This document shows positions 1-11,210 of a DNA stretch of 64,000 nt, one piece after another. Each line of letters opens with the position of its first letter. Position 1 is the first letter of the stretch. The stretch lies in contig CM034233.1 in the NCBI GenBank assembly GCA_019916065.1, positions 310,001-374,000 of the forward strand. Direction: 5' to 3'. Source of the stretch: Vitellaria paradoxa. Lineage: Eukaryota > Streptophyta > Magnoliopsida > Ericales > Sapotaceae. A program made the translations under genes and the position numbers. The notes under the pieces were generated by a model, which worked only from the letters and a program-made list of their open reading frames with translations, did no database searches and was not told the origin of the DNA.

Positions 1-3000
1 AATATATGAGCACCACGCAGATCGAGATCTCTTAAGCCACACAAATTTGTTAAACAAGACAGAGCTATCCTCCCCTCACACTTTCTCAAGCATAACGATC
101 CCAGTGATGCTGAGGATGGTATTTGTTCAATAGCACTGCCTTCAGCATCAATTCTCCTCAAAGTTTGCATATTACTTATACTCCCAGGTAACCTTGTTAT
201 CTTTTTACACCCTCGGAGTGAAATTCTTTCCAGTCCACTGAGTTGCTCAATTGACGAGGGTAACTCTTTTATACTGGTGCGATCCAAAGTAAGTGCTGAC
301 AACTTCTCCATCAGATCTACGATTTCTGGAAACTTCTCAAATTTTAGGCACCCATACAGATCAAGCTCCTCAAGAGATTCAAGGTGAATTTCGTCTGCAA
401 GACTTTTAAGATTACTGCATCCATTCATATATACAAACCTCAGCTCTTTATGGAAGGCAATGGAAGGATGCACCTCTTCCAACGTTGTACATTTACTGAG
501 GTTCAACGTCACAAGATTTGGTAACCCTTTGAAGTCGGGAGTCCTTTCTAAGTTCTGGGAGCCAGTAAGATCCAAGGACCTTAACTTTCCAAGAGTCTGT
601 CACAAAATACACAGTACAAGAGATATATAAATAGATATAATCACAAATTTAACAAAGAAAACATGCTTAATAGACAATTATTACATACCTTTCTACCCTT
701 CCAAAGTTCTGTAATCCTACTGTGAGGCAGGCGAAGTTCAACAAGATTATCAGGTATAAAACTTGTCGGTAAAGATTTGGAAGGGTATTTATTCCAATCA
801 AGGGAAATTAATTTGTTCGAAAGATATTCAATTTGAGCGCCCGTAGAAATTCGAGCATTATGAAGTCTGAGTATCCTTAGTTTGTTCATCTTGTCGAAGA
901 CTTCCGGATTGAAGTTCACATCTTTTGGTTCAGGAAACGACACCCGTATGGCTTCAACTGCATCCGTAACCTGTAAAGCACCAACAACGAAAGAATAACA
1001 AGTGTGTAATCTATAATAAGATAGCCTAGATGAATTTTAAAATTTGTATTGATGAAAATGTGGCGTCTAATATATATGCGTATGAAAACAAACACTCTTA
1101 CTGTATTTTCCATTAATGCCTGACAAGCATCTTCAGGATTCCAAATCCTACTGCGTCTTCCAAGCTCTCTGTTCTCAGACCGAACAATATGCTGTCCCAT
1201 TTCTCGTATTAGAGCATGCATTATAACATTCTCAGTCGAAGAAACAGTTACGAGAGACTTTTTAATGAGAGCCTTTATTCCAGTTATTGGGTGAAAATCA
1301 CAAGCCTCAAATATTCTTGTTACATAAGCTCTAGGTGATGCGTGAAAAAAGCAAGCAAGATCTAAGAAAATTTGTTTTTCTAGTTCATCCAGTCTATCAA
1401 AACTGATTTTAAGCACCGCATGGATTTTCTTGCTTCCAATTTTTTTTAATTTGCCCAGTGTGTCCTCCCACCCTAGGTCCATATCACATAGAAGACGGCC
1501 CAAAACTACAAGAGCTAATGGAAGACCACCAGCATATTGTACAATATTGCGTGAGAGGTGCACATAATCTTGAGGAGGGTAACTCTCATTGAAGGCCTCT
1601 AAAGAGAGGAGCTGCAGGGCTTCATTTGTACCCAGTGCCTCAACCTCGTAACTTGTATGCGCTCCAAGTCTAGCTAGCAAATGAGCATCTCTGCTCGTAA
1701 TGATAATCCTACTTCCAGAACCAACCCAACCAAAACTTCCAGGAAATGCATCGAATTGTTGGGCAATTGCGTCCGCATTGTCAATAACAATCAAAACTCT
1801 TTCATGACAGAGTTTGGACACTAACGAATTGAGTTCTTTCCGTTGTGCTTCTAAATCGCGATCGCTTTTGGATTCTACAATTGCTAGAAAGCTGCTAGCT
1901 TTAAATTGATTAGCAATCCGATCATAGACAACTCTGGCAAGAGTAGTCTTACCGATTCCGGGCATTCCCCATATCCCTACAACGCGAACATCATTGGATC
2001 CTCCTATGCTTAACATGGAACACACTTTCTCCGCCCGATCTTTTATTGCAACCAAACCTTGTTCGCGTATAATAATACTTGAAAGGGGGGAGCCCAACTT
2101 TTCACAGATATCATTAGTAATTTCTTGGATGCATGTTGCCTCGTGCCTGCATTAATTAATTTCAATCGGATACTTGATTGTAGTATTATTATTAGTTTCT
2201 AAAAGAAATTTTCAAATCAAACTGAAACTTAAATTTGGAACAAAGGCATCCAAATGTCTATAACAGAGGGCTACTGTTTTCGAAGTTCATTATGTGATAA
2301 AAAGAAATACTTTTATTAAATAGTTTGTAGGAAATTTGAATGGTTGTCCGTTCAGTAACATTTATATTTATTATTTTTAGTTTACAATATATATAAAAAT
2401 TTTTGAAAATTAGCAAAAAAAATATAATCGATAAACTTGTTTTTAGTTTTATGTTGCCAAAAAAATAAAAAAATTAAAAAAACATAAATAGAAAAATCAT
2501 GTTTTCAATCTTTTGTTATAATCACATTAAATAAATATTGTATTAAATTAAAATTATTTTTAATAAATAATATATTATAATAATTTATTTTATTAAAATT
2601 AAAATAATAATTTATGATTAGAATGATTTATTTTAATAAACTAAAATTATTTTTTCTAGACAATAATTACATATTAAAATATTTATTTTATTAAAACTAA
2701 ATTAATCATAATTAAAATAATGTTTTGTTTTTAAAATGATTTATTTTATTAGATTAAAAATATTTTTTAATAAATAATAATTATATCTTAAAGTAATTTA
2801 TTTTACTAAAATTAAAATTATAACAATTACATATTAAAATAATTTATTTATTTAAATTGAAATTACTATTAAAATAATAATTTATAATTAAAATGATTTA
2901 TTTTATTAAAATATGTTTTTCAATTAAATTAATTTTAATAAATAAAATAATAATTTATTATTAAATTATGTTATATATTAATATATTATATTAAAAGTAG

Positions 3001-4232
3001 TATTATTAAAATAAATATTTTATAAATTAAATTAATTTATTAAAATCTATTTTATTAAATTAAATATTTAAAGTAATATCAAATATAAATATTATCAAAC
3101 GGTTCCTCAACCCCGAACGGAAAGGTTTGAAAATGAAAATAAAAACCTGACTCCGGATGGGGCTTTTTTGATTTTTTCAGAATCCAGATTCATTACTTTC
3201 TACTGTAGATCATGAGGCCTTAAGTCCTTTCTATTCCTTCCTAATATATATATATAATAGTAATATATTTGCTGAACTTTGCATTAAAAAGCAATTTCAA
3301 AGACACTGCATATAGCACTTATATGCTAGGGATATTAAAAACATGAAGAAAACTTTGAGAAATTTTCAATTGTTCCCGTGAAAATTTGAACAAATATCAA
3401 AGTTTTGCAATCTGCCCAACAGGATCTAAATCAAATGAGTTTCGTGGGCCATTCAAGTTTTCTGAAAATTAAGATGATGATGGTATGCATGTAAATTTCA
3501 GATCTTAGAGGCCTTTTTCTAATTTAAAATTAGTAGAAAAAAGAGGAGATCGAAAAAGCAGCAAATTTTAACAAACAAAATGCAAGTGATTCTTTTCGAC
3601 AAATTATACATCCGTTGATCTAATTGAAATTTGGCAGAATTAAAAAAAAAAAAGTGTGTTCAAAAGAGGCTGTAATTATAACTGTAAAGAGGACTGATTT
3701 AAGTAAAAGTTAGTAAAGATAAGTTTTACCCATTTGCAAACTTTTCCGTGTCCCACCCTGAAATACTTGCAGCATTTTTAAGAGCGGTCTTCCATATTTG
3801 CACCTTCTCCATTTTCTGTGCGTAATCTCTCTTACGCTTGTTGAAGGCTCGTGCAAAACTCCCTTGTAGATTTCGAACGTGAGATGGATCTACTTTGTAG
3901 AAGACAGGCAATACCTTCTGTCCCTTCATCTCCTTGCATTCAAGGATCTTAACCAGCTCGTCCAAGCACCACGAGGAAGAGGCATAGTTTTTAGAGAAAA
4001 CAATCAAGGCAAGCCTCGATTGCTCTATGGCTTCCAATAGTGCTGGCGAAATGTCTTCCCCTCTTTTAAGTTGCTTGTCATCTATGAACGCGTGCAATCC
4101 TTTGCGATGCAATGATTCGTAAAGATGACCCACAAAGTTGTTGCGGGTGTCCTCACCGCTAAAACTCAAAAACACATCATATTTCCATGGATAAGCAGGC
4201 GAAGAGGAAAACGAAGAGGAAGAGGAAGCCAT
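1..4232 (-). CDS. TNL1: A-type TIR-NBS-LRR resistance gene, 3' part outside window
   Basis: Intracellular immune receptor of the TNL class. Exons inferred from GT-AG signals and comparison with TNL4: exon 1 (TIR) 3730-4232, exon 2 (NB-ARC) 1102-2146, exon 3 689-970, exon 4 (LRR) 1-596 and continuing past the window edge. The start is the ATG opening MASSSSS. TIR motifs YDVFLSF, GEDTR and SSWCLDEL (putative catalytic Glu) are present. NB-ARC motifs GMPGIGKT, GSRIIITSRD and GGLPLAL are present. Two switch motifs differ from TNL4: kinase-2 reads LIVIDN (Asp to Asn) and MHD reads MHA. TIR-1 has SFSGED rather than SFRGED. No stop or frameshift was seen in the visible exons. Exon 2 is one codon shorter than in TNL4. 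The AT-rich first intron carries an inverted-repeat element. Family assignment is firm; whether it is functional is unknown. Confidence 0.9.
2342..3112. repeat. AT-rich inverted-repeat element in TNL1 intron 1
   Basis: The left end GGTTGTCCGTTCAGTAACAT and the reverse complement of the right end (GGTTGAGGAACCGTTTGATA) are imperfect terminal inverted repeats, both followed by ATTTATATTT. The inside is about 85-90% A+T and has no coding capacity. Equivalent elements sit at the same place in TNL2 and TNL4, so insertion predates the duplications. The TNL1 copy has lost roughly 200 bp near its right end compared with TNL4. It is probably a non-autonomous DNA transposon. Confidence 0.6.
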
Positions 4233-4336
4233 TAGAAAATTAATTGATTAGAATCAGATATCAGAACATAAGGAGAGAGACCCCTCTTTTTTTATTAGGC
4301 TTAGTTATTCTGAATTTGCTTCAGCCATTGCTAGAG

Positions 4337-4368
4337 AAGTATATGTATATTTTCAGTCAACAGGTCAA
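4337..4368 (-). promoter_or_regulatory. TNL1 putative core promoter: TATA-like stretch and two W-box cores
   Basis: Read on the minus strand, a TATA-like ATATACATAT lies at 4341-4350, about 110 bp upstream of the TIR start codon. Just upstream are TTGACT (4355-4360) and TTGACC (4363-4368). Both match the W-box TTGAC[C/T] bound by WRKY factors. The same arrangement occurs at TNL4. Function is inferred from motif and position only. Confidence 0.45.
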
Positions 4369-4559
4369 TCTAGTAATTGGCTTGTTTACATTCCAACAAA
4401 ATTTCTGGCTAACTTCGTCGAAATTTCTATCATATTTGAAAAGAAAAGAAAAAGGACACTTTATTGACCCGGGTGTTGCTGTGTTTTTTTCCTGTGTGCT
4501 TCCATGCTCCTTCCCTCACCGACTTCACTTGCCTAACAGGATACACTTACCGCCCTAGG

Positions 4560-5700
4560 TGAATGGAAGGTGAGAGGAAATGAATAAGAGAAGGGGAAAA
4601 TATTTACACTGTGGAAGGAGGTAATCAGGTAAATGGGGGGAAGGGAAGGAAATTGAGTAACTCATTCACCTCTGTTAATCAATTTTCTTTTATCCCAATT
4701 TGGAAGAAAATGGATGTAAAAATATTTTAAAGTGTATTTTTTATAATTTTATTCTTAGTATTTTTTATTATTTTTAAAAATATCTCTCACAAATAAATAT
4801 ATTTTAAAAGATATTACAATATTTTTAACTATTTTCTTTATTTTACCTTCCATTCTCTTTCTCATTTCTCTCAAAAATAATAATAATAATACTAATAATT
4901 AACCTACATTCACTTTCCTTCCTTTTCCCCTCATGTAAGTGGAGTCTAAAAAGAAAAAGAAAAAAAAAAAAGAGCTAACTTAAACTAACTACCAACTAAT
5001 TATTAATTTTTTTTTTATCTTTGGGAAGGGGAAAAAACTAAATTTTCAGTAAATAACTTTTTAACTTTTTATTAATTTAATTTTTCTATTCTTTAAAATT
5101 AAAAAATTTATTTAAGATGTGAGATGATAAAATTAATTATTTTAGAAAAATGGTAAAAAGTTAGTACCTAATACTAAGCTACTACCTTCTACTTCTCAAA
5201 CGTTCACTTACTTTAATTTCCTTTTTCTCTCCTCCCTTCCTATTTCCTCAAACAAAGGCTTAGTTTTGATTTATTTTCTTACATTGCCCGTGTAAATCCC
5301 ATGTCCACCAGCTTCCAAAAAAAAATTCCACGCCTCCCTGGAGTTCCCACCTATACCAAACAAATCCCGGATAAAATGCCAAACAAAGCCCATTTCAAGA
5401 CTTCAATTTCGGCTCCTACAACCATGGTAAAGAAAATTTTTCAAATTTTAAAATATCTCTTGAATTTATCCTAAATATTTTTTTTCTAGACTGGAATTCC
5501 GATTATACCCTGCATTTTTAAAAGAAGCGAAATTATTTTTAAATTTTATGAGTAATTTCCAAATCCACGTTGAAGCTTTAAGATATTATTCAACTTGAAG
5601 TTGGAGTTTCAATAATTATTAAAATTTAAAATTATTTTTAAATTTTATGAATAATTTCCAAATTCAAGAGCGGTTTTTCAAATTTAAGGTGAAGTTTTAA
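4560..5700. other. 5' spacer of TNL1, no gene seen
   Basis: AT-rich spacer with poly-A and poly-T runs and (AAT)n. It aligns with 56670-57785 of unit R and partly with 22440-23030 of unit M. I see no conserved open frame. Confidence 0.6.
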
Positions 5701-5864
5701 TTATTCTGAGTTTGCTTCAGCCATTGCTAGAGAAGTATATATTTTCAGCCAACACGTCAAACGAGTTATGGATTCGTTTACATTTCAACAAAATTTCTGG
5801 ATAACGTCGTCGAAATTGTCTATTATATTTAAAAAGGGGACACTTTCTTGACCCGGGTGTTGCT
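5701..5864 (-). repeat. Second copy of the TNL promoter module upstream of TNL1
   Basis: This stretch repeats the proximal TNL1 promoter (about 4306-4480), including TTTGCTTCAGCCATTGCTAG, a TATATAT stretch, and the CGTCAA and CAACAAAATTTCTGG segments. Further copies lie near 16375, 22042, 56410, 57785 and 63675. The module continues after the MITE to about 6240. Confidence 0.7.
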
Positions 5865-6166
5865 GGGACTCGGGGGCAGCAGTTAAGGGCATACTACTGC
5901 CACAGCAATAAACCCAAAACGACGTCGTTTCGTCATTTTTATTTAAAACGGCACTGTTCCACTTAAGTCTCCATATTTGAATATATCAATTCATATTCGA
6001 ATATGGCATTTTTTTCATTCAAATGCATATTCGAATACATCAATTCATATTCGAACATGGAGGACTTAAGTGAAACAGCGTCGTTTTGAGGAGAAAAACG
6101 CTGAAACGGCGTCATTTTGGGGTTACTGCAGCAGCTGCAATAACCCCTACTGCAGGCCCCTCACGT
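5865..6166. mobile_element. 302-bp foldback MITE with 8-bp target duplication
   Basis: Bounded by direct repeats GTGTTGCT (5857-5864 and 6167-6174). Unit R has a single copy of this site and no insertion. The two halves are long imperfect inverted repeats: left-arm features AAAACGACGTCGTTT and CCACTTAAGTC are mirrored in the right arm by the complements of GACTTAAGTG and AACGGCGTCATTTTG. An 8-bp duplication fits hAT-type elements. It has no coding capacity. Confidence 0.8.
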
Positions 6167-6174
6167 GTGTTGCT

Positions 6175-8298
6175 ACGTCTTCTCCCGTGTGCTTTCGTAC
6201 TCCTTCCCTCACTTACTTCACTTGCCTACTCGGACCGAATCAAAAATTTAATACAGAGAAGTTAATTCATATAAATTTTAATATTTTCTCTCAATTTTTA
6301 AAATATAATCTCAGAATCGAACAGTTTATTTAAGTGTTTTGAACAACTAATATAAATTAATGGACATTGATATTTATTAAAAATAATTTAATAATATATA
6401 TTTCTTATTCATTTAATTAACTAATTTAATTTAATTATTTATTAGAAATAAATTAATAATAGATATTACATATTAATTTAATTAATTTAATTCAATTATA
6501 TTATTTATTAAAAATAATTTTAGTTTAACAAAATATTTGAATAAAATACTTTATTTTAATATGATGTAACAAAAATAGATAAAGTGTTAGAATTGAAAAA
6601 TATTTGTAGCAGAAAAAAAAACACAGAGTGAAAACACATTTTTTCTATTTACGTTTTTCTGTTTAAGTTTTTATTTTTCTTAGAAACAAAAAAAACGTAC
6701 ATAGATTTAACAAACATATTTCTGTTGCCAGTTTACAAAATTTTGAAAATATAAACAGAAAAACAGAAAACAAAAATGTTACCAAACGGAGCCTAAGTAA
6801 GTGCATACTATTTTATTTTCTTCTTTTACAATTAAAAAAATTGTTTTGACAATTTGTAAGGTAATTTGGAATGCATTTTAAGTTTCTCATATTTTATATA
6901 CGTTTGAATAACCTTACATAAAAAAAAAAAAATGTGTAGAGTATAAAAAAATAAAAAAAAATGCTAGGGGTGTGTTCTATAAATTTTTCAAAATAATCCC
7001 TACCACAACTTTATCTATATTTTAGCGCATAAGGCTTAGAATCCAAAAAATCAAAACAAAAAATTTTCCAATTACGTAAGAAACTTCCTAAACAAACCAA
7101 GATTAGGTACTCCTAAACTGTAGAACTTCCCAATAAGCATTTTAATCCAAATTCTTAACTCAATAAAGGAAATCAAATACAGTTCAAATCCTATTGAATT
7201 TTCTACTACAATTTATCAAATAAGAGTAATCCTTTTTAGTTAAAGACTTTGCCAATAAGTGAATTCAAACTTAATATATAGTTACTGTATCCTCATACCT
7301 TGAATGTTCTTAGCCAATTGAAACCAAGGTGATTTATACGATTAAAACACCAACTAATCAAAATAACAGTCAAAATCATTGTGAATTTGTGGGAGCGGCA
7401 CTTTAAAATATTTAACCTATTAAAGTGTTTTGTAATTATAAAATTACAATTTCACGTCATTTCAATTAAAGTTATGGTAAAATTTTCTACAAGAATATCA
7501 TCTCTCTTAAGGATGTGTTTAAATCAAAATTTTATCATGGAAAAAAAAGGGGGGATTCAAAATTATTCAATTTGTTTGATTTGTAAAAAATAATGAGGAG
7601 ATGCCTGAGATTTAATAAATACAAAATAATTAAATTAAAAAATTAATTTATTGATGAATGTCTTTTATTTTAATTTATTTTTTAATTCGCTTGAATAATA
7701 ATATGCATTTGTGATTCTATGTTTGTTTTCCTTTTCTTTTTTCATCCCAATTTCTTTTTCTTTTTTATTTCTTTTTTTTCTACACACTAGATCTCACTCC
7801 AAATAAACCCTAAAAAAAATAGTTAAATTGATGCATTTAGATACTGAACTTGATTTCCTATCTTTTTCAAGACATGCACGCGAGCAATCTTGCATCACAC
7901 TGTAGATTCCCATGATTCATATCAACACAACACCGGTCGGTCTCGTTTTCTTTTTTTCTAATCATTTTCTTTATTTTTGGTTGTTGTCATGCATCCAATA
8001 AATTAACACAATTTCATTAAAACAAGCCATAGCGTCCAGAAAAATGTATTGATTAAGGAGCCATATATATAAATTAGCTTCGATAAAATTATGCATGAAG
8101 CCAGAATAGGAACTATGGTACAACATTAGAGCTCGTGACTTATTATGATTGTTAAAATTATTATAAATATCTTACATTTTGTAATTAAAAAATTTAAAAT
8201 ATGAAGAGTTTTCCCAGCCAAAATTCAATGAAATTACTACTTTTTAGTAAATCCTGGTATTTTGGTCATATTCATTTAATACTTTTGATTCCGTTCAT
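6175..8298. other. AT-rich spacer of unit L, no gene seen
   Basis: AT-rich sequence with degenerate repeat ends such as GTTACCAAACGGAGCC near 6778. From about 6800 to 8298 it is alignable with unit R (59210-60846), and its right part with unit M (about 24290-24660). Only short, unsupported open frames occur. Confidence 0.6.
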
Positions 8299-9343
8299 AC
8301 GTGAAGCGATTAGTTTGATTAACAATTAACTAATTAAGGGGTACTTGGATGGAAAAAAATAAAGTAAAAGAAAAGTATAAAAAATTGATGTAAAAGTAAT
8401 ATGTAATGAAATTTGATTAGAGAAAATTGATAACTTTTTATAACCTTTAGTAACTTTCATTGAAATTCAGTAAACCAAACTGTAATGAGACTACAAATGA
8501 ACAGAACTCACTGATGTGAATAGAAGGAAAAGGGTAGACAAAAGATAGAAGCATAACTTTTCTTCAAAGGAACAAGATAGAATTACGGAAGGGTGAGCGT
8601 TGCAATAATGGAGGTGCTCGGCATTTTCAAAAGGAAGACTGTACAAATGCAGATGATGAGACAAACCGAATGACTATCATCTTCAGATCAACCGTCATTC
8701 ACGCACACGTGAAAGGCTTAGATCGAACAATCAGTCCTCTCAATCACAGCTGTCCAGCGAAACAGGAAAGAAATGTCTGAGATGTATCTGAAGTAAGTGG
8801 AGGTTGGTGAAAATTAATAAGGTTAGTGGTGTAATGGCTTGAAGCTTCTAGAAGAAGCTTATTACTTAAATAGTGAGGGAAAGTGGATTGTCAGTGGGTA
8901 TTCGGGTTAACGGATAAAGGATATGGGCTGAAGTTTAAATAAAAGAATTGGGCCACAGCGATTGGGTGGGCTAAAGATATGTTGGAGGTCAAGAGAGTTG
9001 CTGAGCTGAAACTTAAGCCTTCCTAACTATGGGCCGAATCATCCTTGGATTGGTTTTTCTTGTTTCAACTGTATTGTAATAACTGTTCAGTTTGTTAGAA
9101 ATAGTTAGTAACTATAGTTAGTTAACCACAATTGGTTACAAGAACTATTACAATTCAGCTACTATAAAAGCATTGTAATTCATCAATAAAAAGGGGGAAA
9201 TTCTTAGAAAATCCTCTTCGTTTGAAGGCCGGAAGTCCTCGAAGTCTTCCAAAACTCTCTTCTATTCTTGTTCTTGAAACACCATTGTTAGAAGTAGGTC
9301 CAAGCAGCAAGGAAGGTTGTTCCACAAACACTCCTAAGTTGAA
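8299..9343. mobile_element. 1045-bp insertion of unknown class in the B-type 3' flank (unit L)
   Basis: Flanked by direct repeats CGTTCAT (8292-8298 and 9344-9350). The corresponding site downstream of TNL3 (about 24655) lacks it, whereas unit R has a copy of identical length at 60847-61891. Inside is an LTR-promoter-like stretch (TGTTAGAAATAGTTAG near 9094, ACTATAAAAGCATTG near 9160). No transposase or clear terminal repeats were recognised, so it may be a degenerate or non-autonomous element. Confidence 0.55.
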
Positions 9344-9433
9344 CGTTCATGCATGCATGCAAAACAACATACATGAAGTGTCCAAAGTAAATAAAAAGTA
9401 TGCAGTTTAATGGTGGGCCATCCTTGCTTCTCC

Positions 9434-10132
9434 TCAGAGCAGAAAATTCGTGGAGGTGCCTTTCAATCTTTTATGGTTATGATGATTCTTCTCTTCATTA
9501 CAGTCACTTCCACTGGATTCCACCACAGTGCTGTTACTGTCATGGTGGCTGCTGATTCTGTTTCCAAGTACTAATGCTGAATCTTGCTTTACTTCAGTTG
9601 GATTTGGTTTCTTATTGTCACTTTGTTGGATAACTAATCTTCTCTGATCCATCCAATCTTCTTTATCTACCTCATACAATAGCTATGCAGCACACTTTAC
9701 TGGAACACACGTTTCTAGGGAGCTACTACAGAAAGAATTCAGTCCAAGTCTTCAACTGATCATCCAACCCCTCATCACTCTCATCCAGATGAATTGATTG
9801 AAATGGTGCATAGTGTAGACATAAGTGGTTGGAATCAAAGCAATGGGCTCCTGTGCTGTAGAATCCAATGGGTCTGGACGTGCTCAAGACTGCAGCAGTA
9901 TCGTTGGACTTCCAATTGCAATCCTCGTATGCCTTGGCATGAGTTGCCAACTTGGTCGTAAAAAGAACACATACCACATATCCCTTTAGCTTTATATACC
10001 AATCTGGATTCAGCTGGATACGAACAGAATGGCCCTTATCATTTTTGATACCAAAAGCACCTTGGAACCTCACTTCCAGGTACAACAATGGTAAAGTCTT
10101 CGTGCCCTGAAACAGAGAATCCCTGCACCATC
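9434..10132 (-). pseudogene. B-type TNL remnant: C-terminal (C-JID) exon only, unit L
   Basis: Matches the last exon of TNL3. The acceptor-like TGCAG sits just before GGATTC at 10132, followed by FTIVVPGSEVPRCF, then QLNPDWYIKLKG, LDESDEGL, EDWMDQRRLVIQQSD and the basic end HKRLKG. VPGSE..PRCF is typical of the post-LRR C-JID domain. Damage: an extra T near 10045 shifts the frame after CFWYQ, and there is a GCA-TAG stop before LLYEVDKEDW. No TIR, NB-ARC or LRR exons lie upstream, because the duplication junction cuts them off. It is a relic. Confidence 0.85.
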
Positions 10133-10167
10133 CATCCATCCATCCATCTATAAGAACATGCAAGAGA

Positions 10168-10833
10168 GACGTTGGTACAAAATAAATCTGGGACACGTGG
10201 CCCTTTGCCGAGTATTATAAGACGGGACACGTGGCATTTAGCCGAGCAAATTATGCAAGTACTCAGCGTTAATCTAATAATCAGGAAATCACTGTAATTG
10301 GACCCTACTCCTTGACAGTGAAACCCTAACCATAAATGTTCAATGGTAATATATGAATTAGATTTATTACATAAAAGTTAACCAAGTTAGGCAGACAGAT
10401 GTGACAGGTGAACAGTTCTAAAGCTACATTCTGTCTATTTAGACGCCCTCAATTATCCACGCATATTTAATGTAAAGTGAGGCATTAAATGAAAAGTGAA
10501 AGACATTTAAAGAAAAGTGGGAAGAGTATATTAAGGGGTATTGTTACAATTTGATTTTTTTACATGTTAATTTATTCATTTCACCTTATTATAAATACAA
10601 CACTTAGTTCTGAAATTCAGGTAGGCTTACTATCATCAACCTACTACATCACTTATTGCTTTGCATTCCTTAATTCTCTCAAACCCTTTATTGACTTGAG
10701 TATCGAAGAGTTTTCTGGTTGGTGACCTTTCTCTCCAGTCATAACTCCTGTTTTTTTGGTGTTCGGTAGGTCGGCGATCAAATTTCTGGTTGATGTGATG
10801 AGCAATTTTGACAGTGATTTTTTATTACTAAAT
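10168..10833. mobile_element. About 665-bp LTR-like insertion in the B-type remnant intron (unit L)
   Basis: Absent from the equivalent intron of TNL3 (where GAAAGAG runs straight into AAATAAATATA) but present in unit R (about 62727-63383). It has a TATA box (TTATAAATACA near 10589) and, downstream, TTGACTTGAGTATCGAAGAG, resembling a motif frequent in plant Gypsy LTRs. Two ACACGTGGC (ABRE/G-box-type) motifs lie at 10193-10201 and 10227-10235. It is probably a solo LTR or TRIM; exact ends and target duplication are unclear. Confidence 0.5.
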
Positions 10834-10873
10834 AAGAAATAAATATATGGAAGAGATTTAGAGGGAGAGAGAG

Positions 10874-10876
10874 ACC
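10874..10876. other. Tandem-duplication junction between units L and M
   Basis: Left of this point the sequence matches the B-type remnant of unit R ending at 63426. Right of it the sequence matches the A-type 3' flank starting at 50847. The three bases ACC are shared by both parents (63424-63426 and 50844-50846). Confidence 0.75.
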
Positions 10877-11210
10877 AAAGAAAATAATTGTGGAATAAAT
10901 CCCTTTGCAATTGCATTGCAATATTCCAACAAAAGGGAAAAGCTACCAGATATTGCTCTTCTTCAATTTGCTATTAGTCAAATAACATTGCTAGTTTCTC
11001 AGTTTCTCAAAAAAATAAAATAAAATAAAAATAGGGCATTACAATATTCACAAATATGCTATCAGTCGTTATAAGATATACAACACAAAGAAAGATAAAT
11101 AAATAAATAAATAAATAAGCACAAAAAGAGAAGTGTGCATAAGGTCGGCCAATGATCGAAATCCTCCTCCTCCTCATCATGCCTTTTGAAGATCAGTGGA
11201 TCATAGTTGG
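10877..11210 (-). other. TNL2 3' flank and probable 3' UTR
   Basis: Nearly identical to 50847-51168 downstream of TNL4. Contains (AAAT)n runs and no open frame. It is probably transcribed as 3' UTR. Confidence 0.5.

Larger units (their letters stand above)
1..10876. repeat. Segmental duplication, unit L (similar to unit R at 51888-63426)
   Basis: Exons, introns, 5' spacer, B-type remnant and two insertions here match 51888-63426 in the same order and orientation. Position 1 aligns near 51888, the TIR start 4232 with 56341, and 10874 with 63424. Differences are small indels, a 302-bp MITE found only in L, and deletion of part of intron 1 in L. Copy number and percent identity were not computed. 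Confidence 0.85.

Noticed and set aside
971..1101. NB-ARC open frame continuing through intron 2 in TNL1 (also in TNL2 and TNL4)
   Set aside because: The intron has no stop in that frame, but GTAAGA and CAG signals and the exon 3 frame show it is spliced.
9222..9410. 62-codon frame conserved between units L and R
   Set aside because: Conservation is explained by the segmental duplication; no ATG-based start and it sits inside an LTR-like insertion.
10130..10150. ATCC tandem repeats in the B-type remnants as a possible functional element
   Set aside because: Simple (CATC)n microsatellite next to a splice acceptor; length differs between copies.
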